From Tunturiibacter gelidiferens (GTDB lineage: Bacteria > Acidobacteriota > Terriglobia > Terriglobales > Acidobacteriaceae): DNA of 64,000 nt. Below the pieces are notes generated by a model. That model made no database searches, was not told the origin of the DNA, and saw nothing but the letters and a program-made list of their open reading frames with translations. Of the stretch, positions 56,439 to 64,000 are shown in pieces; within the stretch, counting starts at the first letter, position 1, and the number at the start of each line of letters is the position of its first letter. The position numbers and the translations under genes are program-made. The stretch covers positions 558,001-622,000 of the forward strand of contig NZ_JACCCV010000002.1 in assembly GCF_013410115.1 (NCBI RefSeq), given 5' to 3'.

Positions 56439-57563
56439 ATGGCCTTCAAAAACAGCAGCAAAAACACAGACGAATACAAACGGCTCTTTCAATCCGAAGA
56501 GGACAAGACAACCGGATGGTTGAACACAGTCGTCTTCCTCGCCATCGCTGCCGTCGCCTACACCGACTGGGTTGTCGTGGCCAATGTCTCGCTCGGCTAC
56601 CTTTATGTACTTCCCATCGCACTCAGCGCTCTTGTCAACCCGCTCCCCCTCACCATCGCCTTAGCCATCCTCTGCACCATCCTCCAGGACATCTTCGGAC
56701 CAGCATCCGAATCCCTTCCCCTCAGAATCGCCCACATCGCGCTCGCCATCGCCAGTTTTCTCATCGTAGGCTTTCTCGTCACCCTCATCGCAAGACAGCG
56801 CGGGCGCCTCGCAGCAGAGGTACGCCGCCAGCGCGACGAATACGAGCGCGATCTTACCCTCGCCTCCCAGGTCCAGCGGCAAGTCCTGTCAAAGCCTCCC
56901 ATCGTTCCTGGACTCGAATTGGCTGCGGCCATGCAAACCGCGCGTCTGCTCGGCGGCGACTACTACGACTTCTTCCAGATCTCAGACAGCATCGTCGATG
57001 TCGTCATCGCCGATGTCTCCGGCAAAGGCGCAGCCGCCTCTCTCCTCATGCCCTCGCTCGCCGTCGCACTTCGCCTCCGCGCTCGCGAACTCAGCGGCCC
57101 AGCCGCCATTCTCAAAGACCTCGACGTCTGTCTCAAGCAGATCACCAACCCCGCCACCTTTGTCACGATGTTCTACGCCCGCTTCAATCCAACCCTTCGG
57201 ACGCTCCAGTACGCCTGCGGAGGCCATAACCCACCCCTCCTCCTGCGAACCAGCACAGGAGAATCAATCCTTCTGGAGGAATCCGGTCCCATCATGGGCA
57301 TTCTCCCTGACGCTCAATTCTCTGACACGCTCATCCCCCTCGAAACCGGCGACATCCTCACCCTCTACACCGATGGAGTCACCGAGCAGGAGAACGAACG
57401 CGAAGAACAGTTCTCTCTCGAACGTCTAACAAAACTCGTCCTCAGCAAAGAAGCAGTTCCCGCGGCCACCATCGTCGCCGACATCTCCGAGGCCGTCTCC
57501 ACCTTTGCCGGAACAACCGATCAAACCGACGATCTAACCGTCGTAGTAGCAAAAGTTATCTAG
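56439..57563 (+). CDS. Membrane SpoIIE/RsbU-type PP2C phosphatase
   Basis: A 374-residue protein. The N-terminal part has four hydrophobic segments (from TVVFLAIAAVAYTDWVVVAN to SFLIVGFLVTLIARQ). A short coiled linker (EVRRQRDEYERDLTLASQVQ) leads to the PP2C phosphatase domain with metal-binding Asp in LLGGDYYDFF, VIADVSGKGAAASLLM, and DDLTVVV at the end. Such proteins dephosphorylate anti-sigma-antagonists in partner-switching stress pathways. No anti-sigma or STAS gene is adjacent. GGA lies close to the ATG at 56439. Confidence 0.9.
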   Translation: MAFKNSSKNTDEYKRLFQSEEDKTTGWLNTVVFLAIAAVAYTDWVVVANVSLGYLYVLPIALSALVNPLPLTIALAILCTILQDIFGPASESLPLRIAHIALAIASFLIVGFLVTLIARQRGRLAAEVRRQRDEYERDLTLASQVQRQVLSKPPIVPGLELAAAMQTARLLGGDYYDFFQISDSIVDVVIADVSGKGAAASLLMPSLAVALRLRARELSGPAAILKDLDVCLKQITNPATFVTMFYARFNPTLRTLQYACGGHNPPLLLRTSTGESILLEESGPIMGILPDAQFSDTLIPLETGDILTLYTDGVTEQENEREEQFSLERLTKLVLSKEAVPAATIVADISEAVSTFAGTTDQTDDLTVVVAKVI

Positions 57564-57572
57564 ACCAAGCCC

Positions 57573-57645
57573 CGACCAACGCAAGGAAAAGGTATACCCG
57601 CCACGAAGTGGCCGCGCTCCGCGCAGGAGGCCCGTCCGGCAGGAC
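57573..57645. repeat. Three-hairpin dispersed element, copy B
   Basis: Hairpins GCCAC-GAA-GTGGC (57600-57612), CTCC-GCGCA-GGAG (57617-57629) and GTCC-GGCA-GGAC (57634-57645). Compared with the copy at 1648, stems 1 and 2 change on both sides to keep pairing, and the loops are identical. Confidence 0.8.
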
Positions 57646-57655
57646 AAAACGACGT

Positions 57656-58195
57656 TCACCCAATGAGCTTCAAATAATCCGGCTCATCCGCGATTGTCCG
57701 ATACCGAAACTGCCGAACAATCTTAGGCCCCTTCAAAAAAAAGAGTCCCTGCATCTGCTCGCCGTCTTCTTTGATCGTCCCAATTCCATGCTTGAAGATC
57801 GTACCCTTCAACCATCCCGCCCACACCGAGGGCTGCAGCAGCGTAAGCCACGGGTTTATCCTCGACAACTGAAACACCGGATTCTGATAGATCTTCGCCT
57901 CCTGATCACTGATCCGCTCCACGTCCCCGATCCCGTAGTAGTCGAAGAACGGCTTCGCCCGCTCCGGCGTTCCCAGATGCACAAACACCGGCCGCACCCC
58001 GCGCTGCGCCAACTCACCGCGAATCTCCGCAACATCACTGATCGCCTGGCGGCAAAAAGAACACCCGAAGTGCCTCAAAAAAATCAGCAGGACCGGCGAA
58101 GCCTCCACCAGTTCCAGCAAGCTCGCACCCGACTCCGTATGAATCGAAGCAAACGCCTGCGCAACCTCTCCGGCAGAACTCGTATCCGCGCTCAT
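57656..58195 (-). CDS. Peroxiredoxin-like (AhpC/TSA, PRXL2-type) protein
   Basis: A ~179-residue thioredoxin-fold protein. The active-site region is VLLIFLRHFGCSFCRQAISD, a CxxC in the place of the single peroxidatic Cys of standard peroxiredoxins. The VRPVFVHLGTPERAKPFFDY segment is typical of the PRXL2/SelU-like family. The start is uncertain: an ATG at 58195 with GAGGGA directly adjacent, or a GTG at 58222 with GAGAG upstream. No partner reductase is adjacent. Probably a thiol redox enzyme. Confidence 0.75.
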   Translation of the reverse strand: MSADTSSAGEVAQAFASIHTESGASLLELVEASPVLLIFLRHFGCSFCRQAISDVAEIRGELAQRGVRPVFVHLGTPERAKPFFDYYGIGDVERISDQEAKIYQNPVFQLSRINPWLTLLQPSVWAGWLKGTIFKHGIGTIKEDGEQMQGLFFLKGPKIVRQFRYRTIADEPDYLKLIG

Positions 58196-58222
58196 TCCCT
58201 CACGCCCATTTGCTCCGCACAA

Positions 58223-58659
58223 AACACTCTCATTAAAAACCTCACTGCGGTCACCGTTTTTCGAGCGGCGAACCGCTGTGCGCCGACTCCGTTTTTCCTG
58301 TCAAGCCCCTGGCGCTTGCAGAAAGAAAAAAAATACCTTCTTCAACGACACAAAACCCGCGCCAATCCTGCATCTCCGAACTCCCGCCACGCAAAAAATA
58401 AATCGCAGGAACGTGGCGCATTTACCCCCGCCATCTCGATAGACTTATAACAGTAACGAATTCACAAGAGGAGCGGATCGACGTCAGCTCAAGTGGGGGA
58501 GCTAAGTCCTTTGAATGGACGAATTTAGCCCTAACCCTTTTGCAATGACGTATTTACAAAAGAGGCCCATCTGTAAGTCGTTCATTCTGGCTAATTTACT
58601 CCTCCATAATGGGGGAGGGGGATACCCCATAGTGGAAACCTGAAGATGCAAGGATCACG
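58223..58659. other. Long leader region upstream of punA
   Basis: 437 bp without a gene. It holds repeat copy C at 58393, two related boxes (58454-58471 and 58546-58565, sharing ACGWATTYACAA-RAGG words), and possible hairpins AGCTC/GAGCT (58487-58504 area) and CCTCC/GGAGG (58602-58618 area). AAGGATCACG before the ATG gives the punA ribosome site. Confidence 0.4.
58393..58426. repeat. AT-rich dispersed repeat, short copy C
   Basis: AAAAAATAAATCGCAGGAAC then GTGGCGCATTT. It shares the leading AAATAAATC and TGGCGCATTT segments with the copies at 1761 and 26257 but lacks the CACCAC-rich tail. Confidence 0.6.
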
Positions 58660-59565
58660 ATGACCGAGACAAACAAGACGAACAACCTCTACGGCAAGGC
58701 ACAGGCCGCCGGCGACTACATCCGCAGCAAGGCTCCGCTACAGCCTGCCATCGGCATCATCCTCGGCTCCGGTCTCGGCAACTTCGCCACCCACGTCAAA
58801 TCCGCCACCCGCATCCCCTACGCCGACATCCCCCACTTCCCCCAATCCACCGTTCAGGGCCACTCCGGCCACCTCGTCCTCGGCCTGATCGCAGGCGTAC
58901 CCGTCGCCGTCATGCAGGGCCGCGTCCACGCCTACGAGGGCTACGCCATGGAGCAGGTCACCTTCCCCACCCGCGTCCTCGGCCTGCTCGGCTGCAAAAC
59001 CCTCATCGTCACCAACGCCGCCGGCGGAATCCGCACCACCCTCGCGCAGGGTTCCATCGTCGCCATCTCCGACCACATCAACCTCACCGGAACCAACGCC
59101 GCCCTCGGCCCCAACGAGCCCCGCTTCACCGTCGTCCCAACGCCGGCCCAGCGCTTCTTCGACATGTCAACCGCCTACTCCCTCCGCCTCCGCACCCTCG
59201 CCATCGAGGAGGCCGCCCGCCAGGAGTTTCTCCTCACCGAAGGCGTCTATCTCGCCGTCCTCGGCCCGAGCTTCGAAACCCCCGCCGAGATCCGCGCCTT
59301 CCGCACCCTCGGAGCCGATCTCGTCGGCATGTCCACCGTCCACGAGGTCATCGTCGCCCGTCACATGGGCATCGAAGTCCTCGGTCTCTCCCTCGTCACC
59401 AACATGGCCGCCGGCGTCCCCGCCTACGGACGCGAAACCGCCGACACCATCGACCACGAAGAGGTCATGGAGATAGGCAAGCGTGTAGAAAGACAGTTCA
59501 CCAGCCTCCTCACCGCCCTCATCCCGCAGGTCGCACTAGAGCAACTCGTCAACAACAAATCGTAA
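58660..59565 (+). CDS. punA: Purine-nucleoside phosphorylase, trimeric class
   Basis: A 301-residue enzyme that cleaves inosine and guanosine with phosphate. Signatures: IGIILGSGLGNFATH (phosphate), VQGHSGHLVLG, MQGRVHAYEGYAMEQVTFPT, NAAGGIR, and EGVYLAVLGPSFETPAEIR with SLVTNMAAG later, all of the PunA/XapA/human PNP type. It completes purine salvage alongside the pyrimidine genes near 47.5 kb. It has a 437-bp upstream region with repeats and paired boxes that may carry regulation. Confidence 0.94.
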   Translation: MTETNKTNNLYGKAQAAGDYIRSKAPLQPAIGIILGSGLGNFATHVKSATRIPYADIPHFPQSTVQGHSGHLVLGLIAGVPVAVMQGRVHAYEGYAMEQVTFPTRVLGLLGCKTLIVTNAAGGIRTTLAQGSIVAISDHINLTGTNAALGPNEPRFTVVPTPAQRFFDMSTAYSLRLRTLAIEEAARQEFLLTEGVYLAVLGPSFETPAEIRAFRTLGADLVGMSTVHEVIVARHMGIEVLGLSLVTNMAAGVPAYGRETADTIDHEEVMEIGKRVERQFTSLLTALIPQVALEQLVNNKS

Positions 59566-59607
59566 CTATTGTCGTTGCAGAATCACTGCAGTCGCCGTTG
59601 CCTTTTT

Positions 59608-59782
59608 TTGCAGTTGCCTGTTTGTTTTGCAGTTGCCGTTGCCTGTTTTCATTGCACTTGCCGTTGTCTGTTTTCATTGCATTTGCCGTTGTCTGTTTTC
59701 ATTGCACTTGCCGTTGTCTGTTTTTTTTGCACTTGCCGTTGCCTGTTTTCATTGCATTTGCTGTTGTCTGTTTTCTTGGTTG
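59608..59782. repeat. 25-bp tandem minisatellite
   Basis: Seven units in exact 25-bp register (starts 59608, 59633, 59658, 59683, 59708, 59733, 59758), consensus TTGCCGTTGTCTG plus TTTTCATTGCAC. The first unit is degenerate. The last unit runs straight into a short hairpin repeat. The 25-bp period is not a multiple of three, so it is unlikely to be coding. Confidence 0.88.
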
Positions 59783-59809
59783 TCATTCCGCAGCGCAGCG
59801 GAGGAATCT
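59782..59809. repeat. Short hairpin repeat, copy S5
   Basis: GTCATTCCGCAGCGCAGCGG followed by AGGAATCT; ATTCC pairs with GGAAT. It joins directly to the end of the minisatellite. Confidence 0.7.
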
Positions 59810-59944
59810 GCGGTTTTTGTCGCTGCTATCGCTGTTCTCTTTCCGTCGTCTGTTTATTGTCATTACGCGCCCTGCAGTCGCGCGGAGCGAAAGCACTAAA
59901 TTGTGCCTGGAAAAGAAACATAATACTGGGCGACCCAAATAACC

Positions 59945-60787
59945 CTACACCGCCTCCACCAATTCCGAGTCACGCTCCCAACCCACGCTCGCCCCAACCT
60001 CTAGCCCCAGATCCTCATACATCTCAGCCACAACGCCCTGCGCAGTCTCTGAAAGCACAAACCGATCGGTCCGCCGGGTAATCTCCTCCCCAAACCGTAT
60101 CTTCGCCCTCAGCCCCCGCAACCCGAGAAACCGGAACATGTGAGGCGTAAACTTCATATCGCCCCACCAGCACACATCCTCCCCCACCGTCGCACTCCCA
60201 TTCACCCGATGTGGATCAAGCGAATACCGCAGCGCCGCAACCCGCAACGCAACCCCACCATTCAACACCGAGTGAAACAGCCCCCGCCGAAACGGCAACA
60301 CCTCGGCTCCGTCGGTCGTCGTCCCCTCCGGAAAGAACAACACCGGCAACCCGCTCCGGTAAGCCTCCGCCATCGCCCCATTCACACTCGGATACGTCTT
60401 CGGCCCACCGCCGCGCTCCACATACACAGTCCCCGCCTGCGCCGTCAGCCAACCCAGCAGCGGCCAGCCGCGCACCTCCGTCTTCGCCACCATCACGAAC
60501 GGCTGCACCGAGCTGTACAGCAGAATATCCAGATAACTCAGGTGATTCGACACCACCGCCCCGCCAGTGGGCACCGTCCCTTCAACACTGCACTCAAACC
60601 CCATCACCTTCACAATCCGCCGGCACCACCCATGAATCCAGACCGCCCCTTCAGCCCCAACCCTGGGCCGCCGCATCCACCAGTCCACCACCGCCGCCAC
60701 CAGCAATCCCACAAACAAAAAGCTACGCAGCCCCGAACGCAAAAATCGCCGCACGGCGATCACCCCACTCACCTCAGCACCCCTCAA
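59945..60787 (-). CDS. 1-acyl-glycerol-3-phosphate acyltransferase (PlsC/OlsA-like)
   Basis: A 280-residue membrane-associated acyltransferase. It has an N-terminal hydrophobic anchor (RSFLFVGLLVAAVVDWW), block I VVSNHLSYLDILLY (the HX4D catalytic motif), and block III VLFFPEGTTTDGAEVLPFR. In the family this transfers an acyl chain to lysophosphatidate, or as OlsA to lyso-ornithine lipid. It starts inside the 3' end of the upstream GNAT gene (14 bp overlap), which supports the second role. Confidence 0.88.
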   Translation of the reverse strand: MRGAEVSGVIAVRRFLRSGLRSFLFVGLLVAAVVDWWMRRPRVGAEGAVWIHGWCRRIVKVMGFECSVEGTVPTGGAVVSNHLSYLDILLYSSVQPFVMVAKTEVRGWPLLGWLTAQAGTVYVERGGGPKTYPSVNGAMAEAYRSGLPVLFFPEGTTTDGAEVLPFRRGLFHSVLNGGVALRVAALRYSLDPHRVNGSATVGEDVCWWGDMKFTPHMFRFLGLRGLRAKIRFGEEITRRTDRFVLSETAQGVVAEMYEDLGLEVGASVGWERDSELVEAV

Positions 60788-61586
60788 GAAATCTCTTCGC
60801 CACCCTCGGATGCAACGTCTGCAGATCCAGCAACGTCAGAAAATCGATCGTCTTGAAGTCGCGGTCGATCGCCGGCTCACTGCAGATCTTCGCCCCAATC
60901 GTCAGGTAAGCCCGCAGCAGCTTCGGCGCGCGAACCTCCGTCATCTCAACCTTCGCCGCAGGCAATCGAAACGGCGCCGTGGCAACCGTGAGCAGCGCCG
61001 GCTCCACCATGCAGCCACGCAGCGACTCATACACCGCATGGCCCATCTCCGCATCCTGCGACGTCAGCGAGCAGCATCCCATCATGTACCGCCCGCCGTT
61101 CACCAGCGCATACCGCGCAATCCCCCGCCACAGCAGATGCAACACCTCCGACGACCGATGCTCCCGATGAATACAGGCCCGCCCCAACTCAACGATCTGT
61201 CCACGCATGGCCTCGTACGGAGCAAAACAAAACTCCTGCTCGCTGTAATACCCGAAGTACTTCCCTGCAACGTCACCCATCTGCATTCGGTACGTCCCCA
61301 CAATCGCGCCTGTGCTGCGCTCCTGCACAATCATGTGGTCGCACACATCATCGAAGTGATCTTTGTCATACCCATCCACGTAGGCCGACTCAAGCCCTTC
61401 ATTCATCTCCAGGTTGAACACCAGAAAGCGCAATCTGTACGCCGCAGCCCGCTCCCCCTCGCTCAACGCAAGCCGCACAACGTAATCTCCTGCTTCCAGT
61501 CGAATATCCTTCTTCGACGGCAGCTCCGGAGATACAGCCCTATTTGGAAGAAGTGCGATAGACCGCGACTCAGTCACTGTAAGCAT
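60774..61586 (-). CDS. OlsB-like GNAT acyltransferase
   Basis: A 270-residue protein of the acetyltransf_5/hemolysin-like family that includes ornithine N-acyltransferase OlsB. It has DYVVRLALSEGERAAAYRLR, VFNLEMNEGLESAYVDGYDK, CDHMIVQERSTGAIVGTYRM and VELGRACIHREHRSSEVLHL. AAGGAG six bases before the ATG sets the start. It is coupled to a PlsC-like gene, as olsB is to olsA elsewhere, suggesting ornithine-lipid or other aminolipid synthesis. The amino acid acylated cannot be read from sequence. Confidence 0.75.
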   Translation of the reverse strand: MLTVTESRSIALLPNRAVSPELPSKKDIRLEAGDYVVRLALSEGERAAAYRLRFLVFNLEMNEGLESAYVDGYDKDHFDDVCDHMIVQERSTGAIVGTYRMQMGDVAGKYFGYYSEQEFCFAPYEAMRGQIVELGRACIHREHRSSEVLHLLWRGIARYALVNGGRYMMGCCSLTSQDAEMGHAVYESLRGCMVEPALLTVATAPFRLPAAKVEMTEVRAPKLLRAYLTIGAKICSEPAIDRDFKTIDFLTLLDLQTLHPRVAKRFLEGC

Positions 61587-61651
61587 CGACTCTCCTTGCA
61601 ACTGCCAGGATGTGGTGCGTTCGATGTCAGTCTGCGTCGTCTTCTGTTACA

Positions 61652-61676
61652 GAATGTTCACGTCAAATGAACATTC
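61652..61676. promoter_or_regulatory. Palindrome before the OlsB-like gene
   Basis: GAATGTTCA (61652-61660) and TGAACATTC (61668-61676) pair perfectly around CGTCAAA. It lies 66 bp before the OlsB-like start and just after the second PlsC stop. It has no T run, so it is more likely an operator than a terminator; which protein would bind is unknown. Confidence 0.4.
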
Positions 61677-61682
61677 GTTGAA

Positions 61683-62489
61683 TCAAAAATGGTGCATCTG
61701 CCCCGCCACCTGTTCCTCTCCCCCAAAGGCGTTAGCCGCCCGAAGCGTCGCTACTGCCGCTCGAGCCTCCACCGCCGCCTTCTTCCGGTGCAGGGCATCA
61801 CTCGAAAACTCCATCGGCCGCTCAGCAAACCGAACCTCCGCCCGCACACCGCGCAGCCCAAGAAATGTAAATATATGCCCCAGCATATTCCGGTCACCCC
61901 AATAGCAAACGTCATCTGCGACACTCACATCAGGCCCGTTGTACTCCCGAAATCCATAGCGTAGATAAGCCGCCGTCACCGGAGCACCACCATCGATGGC
62001 CTGCGCCAGCAGCCCACTATGAAACTTCAGCAATCCGCTTCCATTACTCGTCGTCCCCTCAGGAAAAAACACCACCGGTAATCCCGCGTCCATCGCCGCC
62101 TGCATTCCCGCCCGCGCCTTCATGGCCGACCCGCCATGCCCCCGCTCGACATAAACTGTTCCCGACATCGTCGTCATCCACCCCACCACCGGCCAACTCC
62201 TGATCTCCGCCTTCGACACAAACACACACGGATGCACCGCCGCATACACCACGATATCCAGATAACTCAAGTGATTCGAGATCACCGCTCCACGCTTCGG
62301 AAAGCTCCCCGAAACCTTGATCTCAATCCCCATCCCGCGCATAGCTCTCGCACAAAATCGATGCAGCCAATCCGCCCTCTGCTCCCGCGTCTCCGGCTGC
62401 GTCACTGCCAGTTCGACACCCGCCACCACAAACATCCCCACCAGCCGAACACTCCGCCCCGCAGCCCGAAAAAAGTTCACCAGATCCAA
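61683..62489 (-). CDS. Second PlsC-type acyltransferase
   Basis: A 268-residue acyltransferase similar in layout to the one at 59945: hydrophobic N-terminus (SVRLVGMFVVAGVELAV), ISNHLSYLDIVVYAAVHPCV (HX4D motif), and VVFFPEGTTSNGSGLLKFHS. The two are probably paralogues with similar length and order of motifs. It is first in the minus-strand acyltransferase run and is separated from the OlsB-like gene by 96 bp containing a palindrome. Specific substrate unknown. Confidence 0.87.
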   Translation of the reverse strand: MDLVNFFRAAGRSVRLVGMFVVAGVELAVTQPETREQRADWLHRFCARAMRGMGIEIKVSGSFPKRGAVISNHLSYLDIVVYAAVHPCVFVSKAEIRSWPVVGWMTTMSGTVYVERGHGGSAMKARAGMQAAMDAGLPVVFFPEGTTSNGSGLLKFHSGLLAQAIDGGAPVTAAYLRYGFREYNGPDVSVADDVCYWGDRNMLGHIFTFLGLRGVRAEVRFAERPMEFSSDALHRKKAAVEARAAVATLRAANAFGGEEQVAGQMHHF

Positions 62490-62554
62490 TCCTCACTCGC
62501 CTGAAGCAGGCCCCCGCTCAACGAAGCCTCATCGCGCAGTCTATCCTGTCAGCA

Positions 62555-63118
62555 GTGCAGTCCCGCGAATCCAATCTCAGTGAACCGAGCGAAGTCCCCG
62601 CTCCCGTCCATCACAACTGGGTATACCGCCGCGTAGCCCTCCCCGTCCTCGCGCTCCTCCGAATGGGAGCGTCTCCGGAAAAACTAGCCTGGAGCCTCGC
62701 CGTTGGCCTCCTCATCGGCATCAACCCCATCCTCGGCAGCACCACCGTCCTCTGCCTCGCCGTAGCCTTCCTCCTGCGCCTCAACATAGCCGCCTCACAG
62801 CTAGGCAACCACATCGTCTATCCGCTCGAAATCGTTCTCGTCATCCCGTTCATCCGTCTCGCCAGCCGCGTCTTCCACACCGCACCCATGCCCCTCTCGG
62901 CAAACGAGCTGCTTCACGCCGCCCGCGAGCGTCCCCTCGCCCTCTCCTGTCAGCTCTGGCTATGGGAGTGGCATGCCTTCATCCTCTGGGCCATCTTCGC
63001 CGCAATCGCAATCCCAGTCATCGCGCTCGCACTTACCCCACTCCTCCGAAGACTCCTCAAGCGCGTCGAGCACCATCAGTACCCACTTCTCTCATCACCG
63101 ACACAGCCCGAAAAATAG
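62555..63118 (+). CDS. DUF2062 membrane protein
   Basis: A 187-residue protein with three hydrophobic segments. The DUF2062 signature is PEKLAWSLAVGLLIGINPIL followed by GSTTVLCLAVAFLLRLNIAA and QLGNHIVYPLEIVLVIPFIR. The family often sits near glycosyltransferase or lipid genes; its function is not known. The start is a GTG. Divergent from the second PlsC-type gene, 65 bp away. C-terminal ~30 residues are polar. Confidence 0.8.
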   Translation: MQSRESNLSEPSEVPAPVHHNWVYRRVALPVLALLRMGASPEKLAWSLAVGLLIGINPILGSTTVLCLAVAFLLRLNIAASQLGNHIVYPLEIVLVIPFIRLASRVFHTAPMPLSANELLHAARERPLALSCQLWLWEWHAFILWAIFAAIAIPVIALALTPLLRRLLKRVEHHQYPLLSSPTQPEK

Positions 63119-63168
63119 CTTTGACCAGAGCGGCTGTCGTATAGATGTAGATGGAAAGGGGAAAGCCT

Positions 63169-63196
63169 GTCATTCTGAACGCAGTGAAGAATCCCT
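63169..63196. repeat. Short hairpin repeat, copy S4
   Basis: GTCATTCTGAACGCAGTGAA followed by GAATCCCT; ATTCT pairs with AGAAT. The tail GTATTTCGTCTC matches the tail of the long repeats at 720 and 850. Confidence 0.75.
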
Positions 63197-63250
63197 GTAT
63201 TTCGTCTCTTGCTTTTGCTTTTCTCTGCCGCAAATACGAAAAGCGACCCC

Positions 63251-64000
63251 CTAATTCTCGTACTTCGAAGACGGCAACAGCTCTGCACTCTTCACCCACG
63301 CCGAATAGATCATGTCCCGCAGCTCCGTCGCTCCCGCCGCCAGCCTCTCTTCGGCAAACGCCTTCCCCTCCGACGTTCCCGCGCCAACAAACGCTCCCGC
63401 CTTCTCGAGTTGATACGTCTTCTCCACCAGCGAGTTCGTATGCCGCAGGTAAGCCATGTAGTCGGTAAACACATCCCCCAACACCACCGGCTTCTCCGCA
63501 ATCAATGGAGCCACCTCTTCCGGCTTCACATTCGCAGACACAAAAGTCGATTCGAACAGCGCATGAATCCTATGCTCCGTCGTATATCCCTTCGGATTCG
63601 GCCCCGTCCATCCGTTGTACTGAATCGTCGTATGCAGCGGCTGCGAACCATCCGCCACATAATGCCCCAGCCACCCGGCCAGAAACACGATCTCACACTC
63701 CGAAGGCTTCGTATCCTTGTGGTCTTCTTTCAGCTTCCGATAGTCCCGCATAGCACTCTTCAACCGCTCCCACACCTCGACAGTTACATAAGGCTGCAAC
63801 CCCACCTTCTCCGGCGTCAGTGCCAGATCCAGGTGAGACTTCTGTGCAAACTCGAGTGCGCGCACATAGTCATACCGCCGCCTTGGTAGCTCCCCAACCA
63901 GGTCCGCCCACTCCAGATCGATATAGTGTTCCGGGGAACCCGCCGCATTCAGCTCCGGCTCCAACGGCGACTTCCAACGGTCCGGCTCCGGCCCGTAGTA
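63251..64000 (-). CDS. S1/P1 nuclease-like protein (5' end outside window)
   Basis: The C-terminal ~249 residues of a larger gene; the frame is open through the window end. The segment FLAGWLGHYVADGSQPLHTT carries His and Asp residues that match zinc ligands of S1/P1 nucleases and zinc-dependent phospholipase C. An early YIDLEWADLVGELPRRRYDY region and a late YMAYLRHTNSLVEKTYQLEK helix complete the helical fold. Full members are secreted; the signal peptide, if present, is outside the window. Whether it cuts nucleic acid or lipid cannot be told. Confidence 0.75.
   Translation of the reverse strand, partial: YYGPEPDRWKSPLEPELNAAGSPEHYIDLEWADLVGELPRRRYDYVRALEFAQKSHLDLALTPEKVGLQPYVTVEVWERLKSAMRDYRKLKEDHKDTKPSECEIVFLAGWLGHYVADGSQPLHTTIQYNGWTGPNPKGYTTEHRIHALFESTFVSANVKPEEVAPLIAEKPVVLGDVFTDYMAYLRHTNSLVEKTYQLEKAGAFVGAGTSEGKAFAEERLAAGATELRDMIYSAWVKSAELLPSSKYEN

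Noticed and set aside
59608..59782. CRISPR array
   Set aside because: Units are directly abutting with no unique spacers; it is a minisatellite, and no cas gene is present.

Overview
The window looks like ordinary, gene-dense chromosome from an acidobacterium of the Terriglobales/Acidobacteriaceae type (Granulicella, Edaphobacter, Terriglobus relatives). This is inferred from high GC with strongly C-ending codons, a kumamolisin-like S53 protease with a glycine-rich C-terminal tail, small secreted proteins, a DUF1080 protein, and many dispersed hairpin repeats between genes. I saw no tRNA, rRNA, CRISPR array, transposase or phage gene. Codon bias makes long open frames opposite real genes; these were left out.

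Layout. 1-1630: end of argH and an ArgA-type acetyltransferase. 1.6-5.2 kb: repeats, an ABC ATPase, DoxX, cytochrome P450 and a small membrane protein. 5.2-11.5 kb: a minus-strand run of SAM methyltransferase, DUF2064 transferase, GT-C membrane glycosyltransferase, radical SAM/SPASM enzyme, effector-binding protein, GT2 glycosyltransferase and AIM24 protein, probably an uncharacterised glycoconjugate pathway. 11.9-15.1 kb: tdh, DAHP synthase and a DUF1080 protein. 15.2-20.4 kb: a TetR regulator with a likely operator before a secreted protein, a cytochrome b/molybdopterin oxidoreductase pair, and a membrane protein/MarR divergon with a perfect palindrome. 20.6-30.1 kb: gltX, S53 peptidase, DUF4440 protein, aminotransferase, nDsbD-like and TlpA-like redox proteins, kdsD. 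30.1-36.1 kb: a degenerate receiver protein, a Crp/Fnr regulator, proS and a class A PBP. 36.1-42.2 kb: nei and lhr, with a broken duplicate of the nei 3' end. 42.2-47.4 kb: a compact cheA-cheW-cheY-cheB-cheR operon without a receptor gene. 47.5-59.6 kb: nucleoside salvage genes (cdd, deoA/pdp, a CNT transporter, punA) interspersed with a low-GC FkbM methyltransferase, an FHA/sigma-54 activator, a MoaD-like/beta-propeller pair, a SpoIIE-type phosphatase and a peroxiredoxin-like protein. 59.9-64 kb: an OlsB-like acyltransferase with two PlsC-type acyltransferases, a DUF2062 protein and the 3' part of an S1/P1-nuclease-like gene.

The most distinctive signal is between the genes. Several dispersed repeat families form hairpins whose stems differ between copies by compensating changes while the loops stay fixed. 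They occur alone, in tandem, next to a 25-bp minisatellite and next to the nei duplication. Three candidate operators (TetR-, MarR- and Crp-type) lie beside their probable regulators and can be tested directly. All product names rest on motif recognition by eye.
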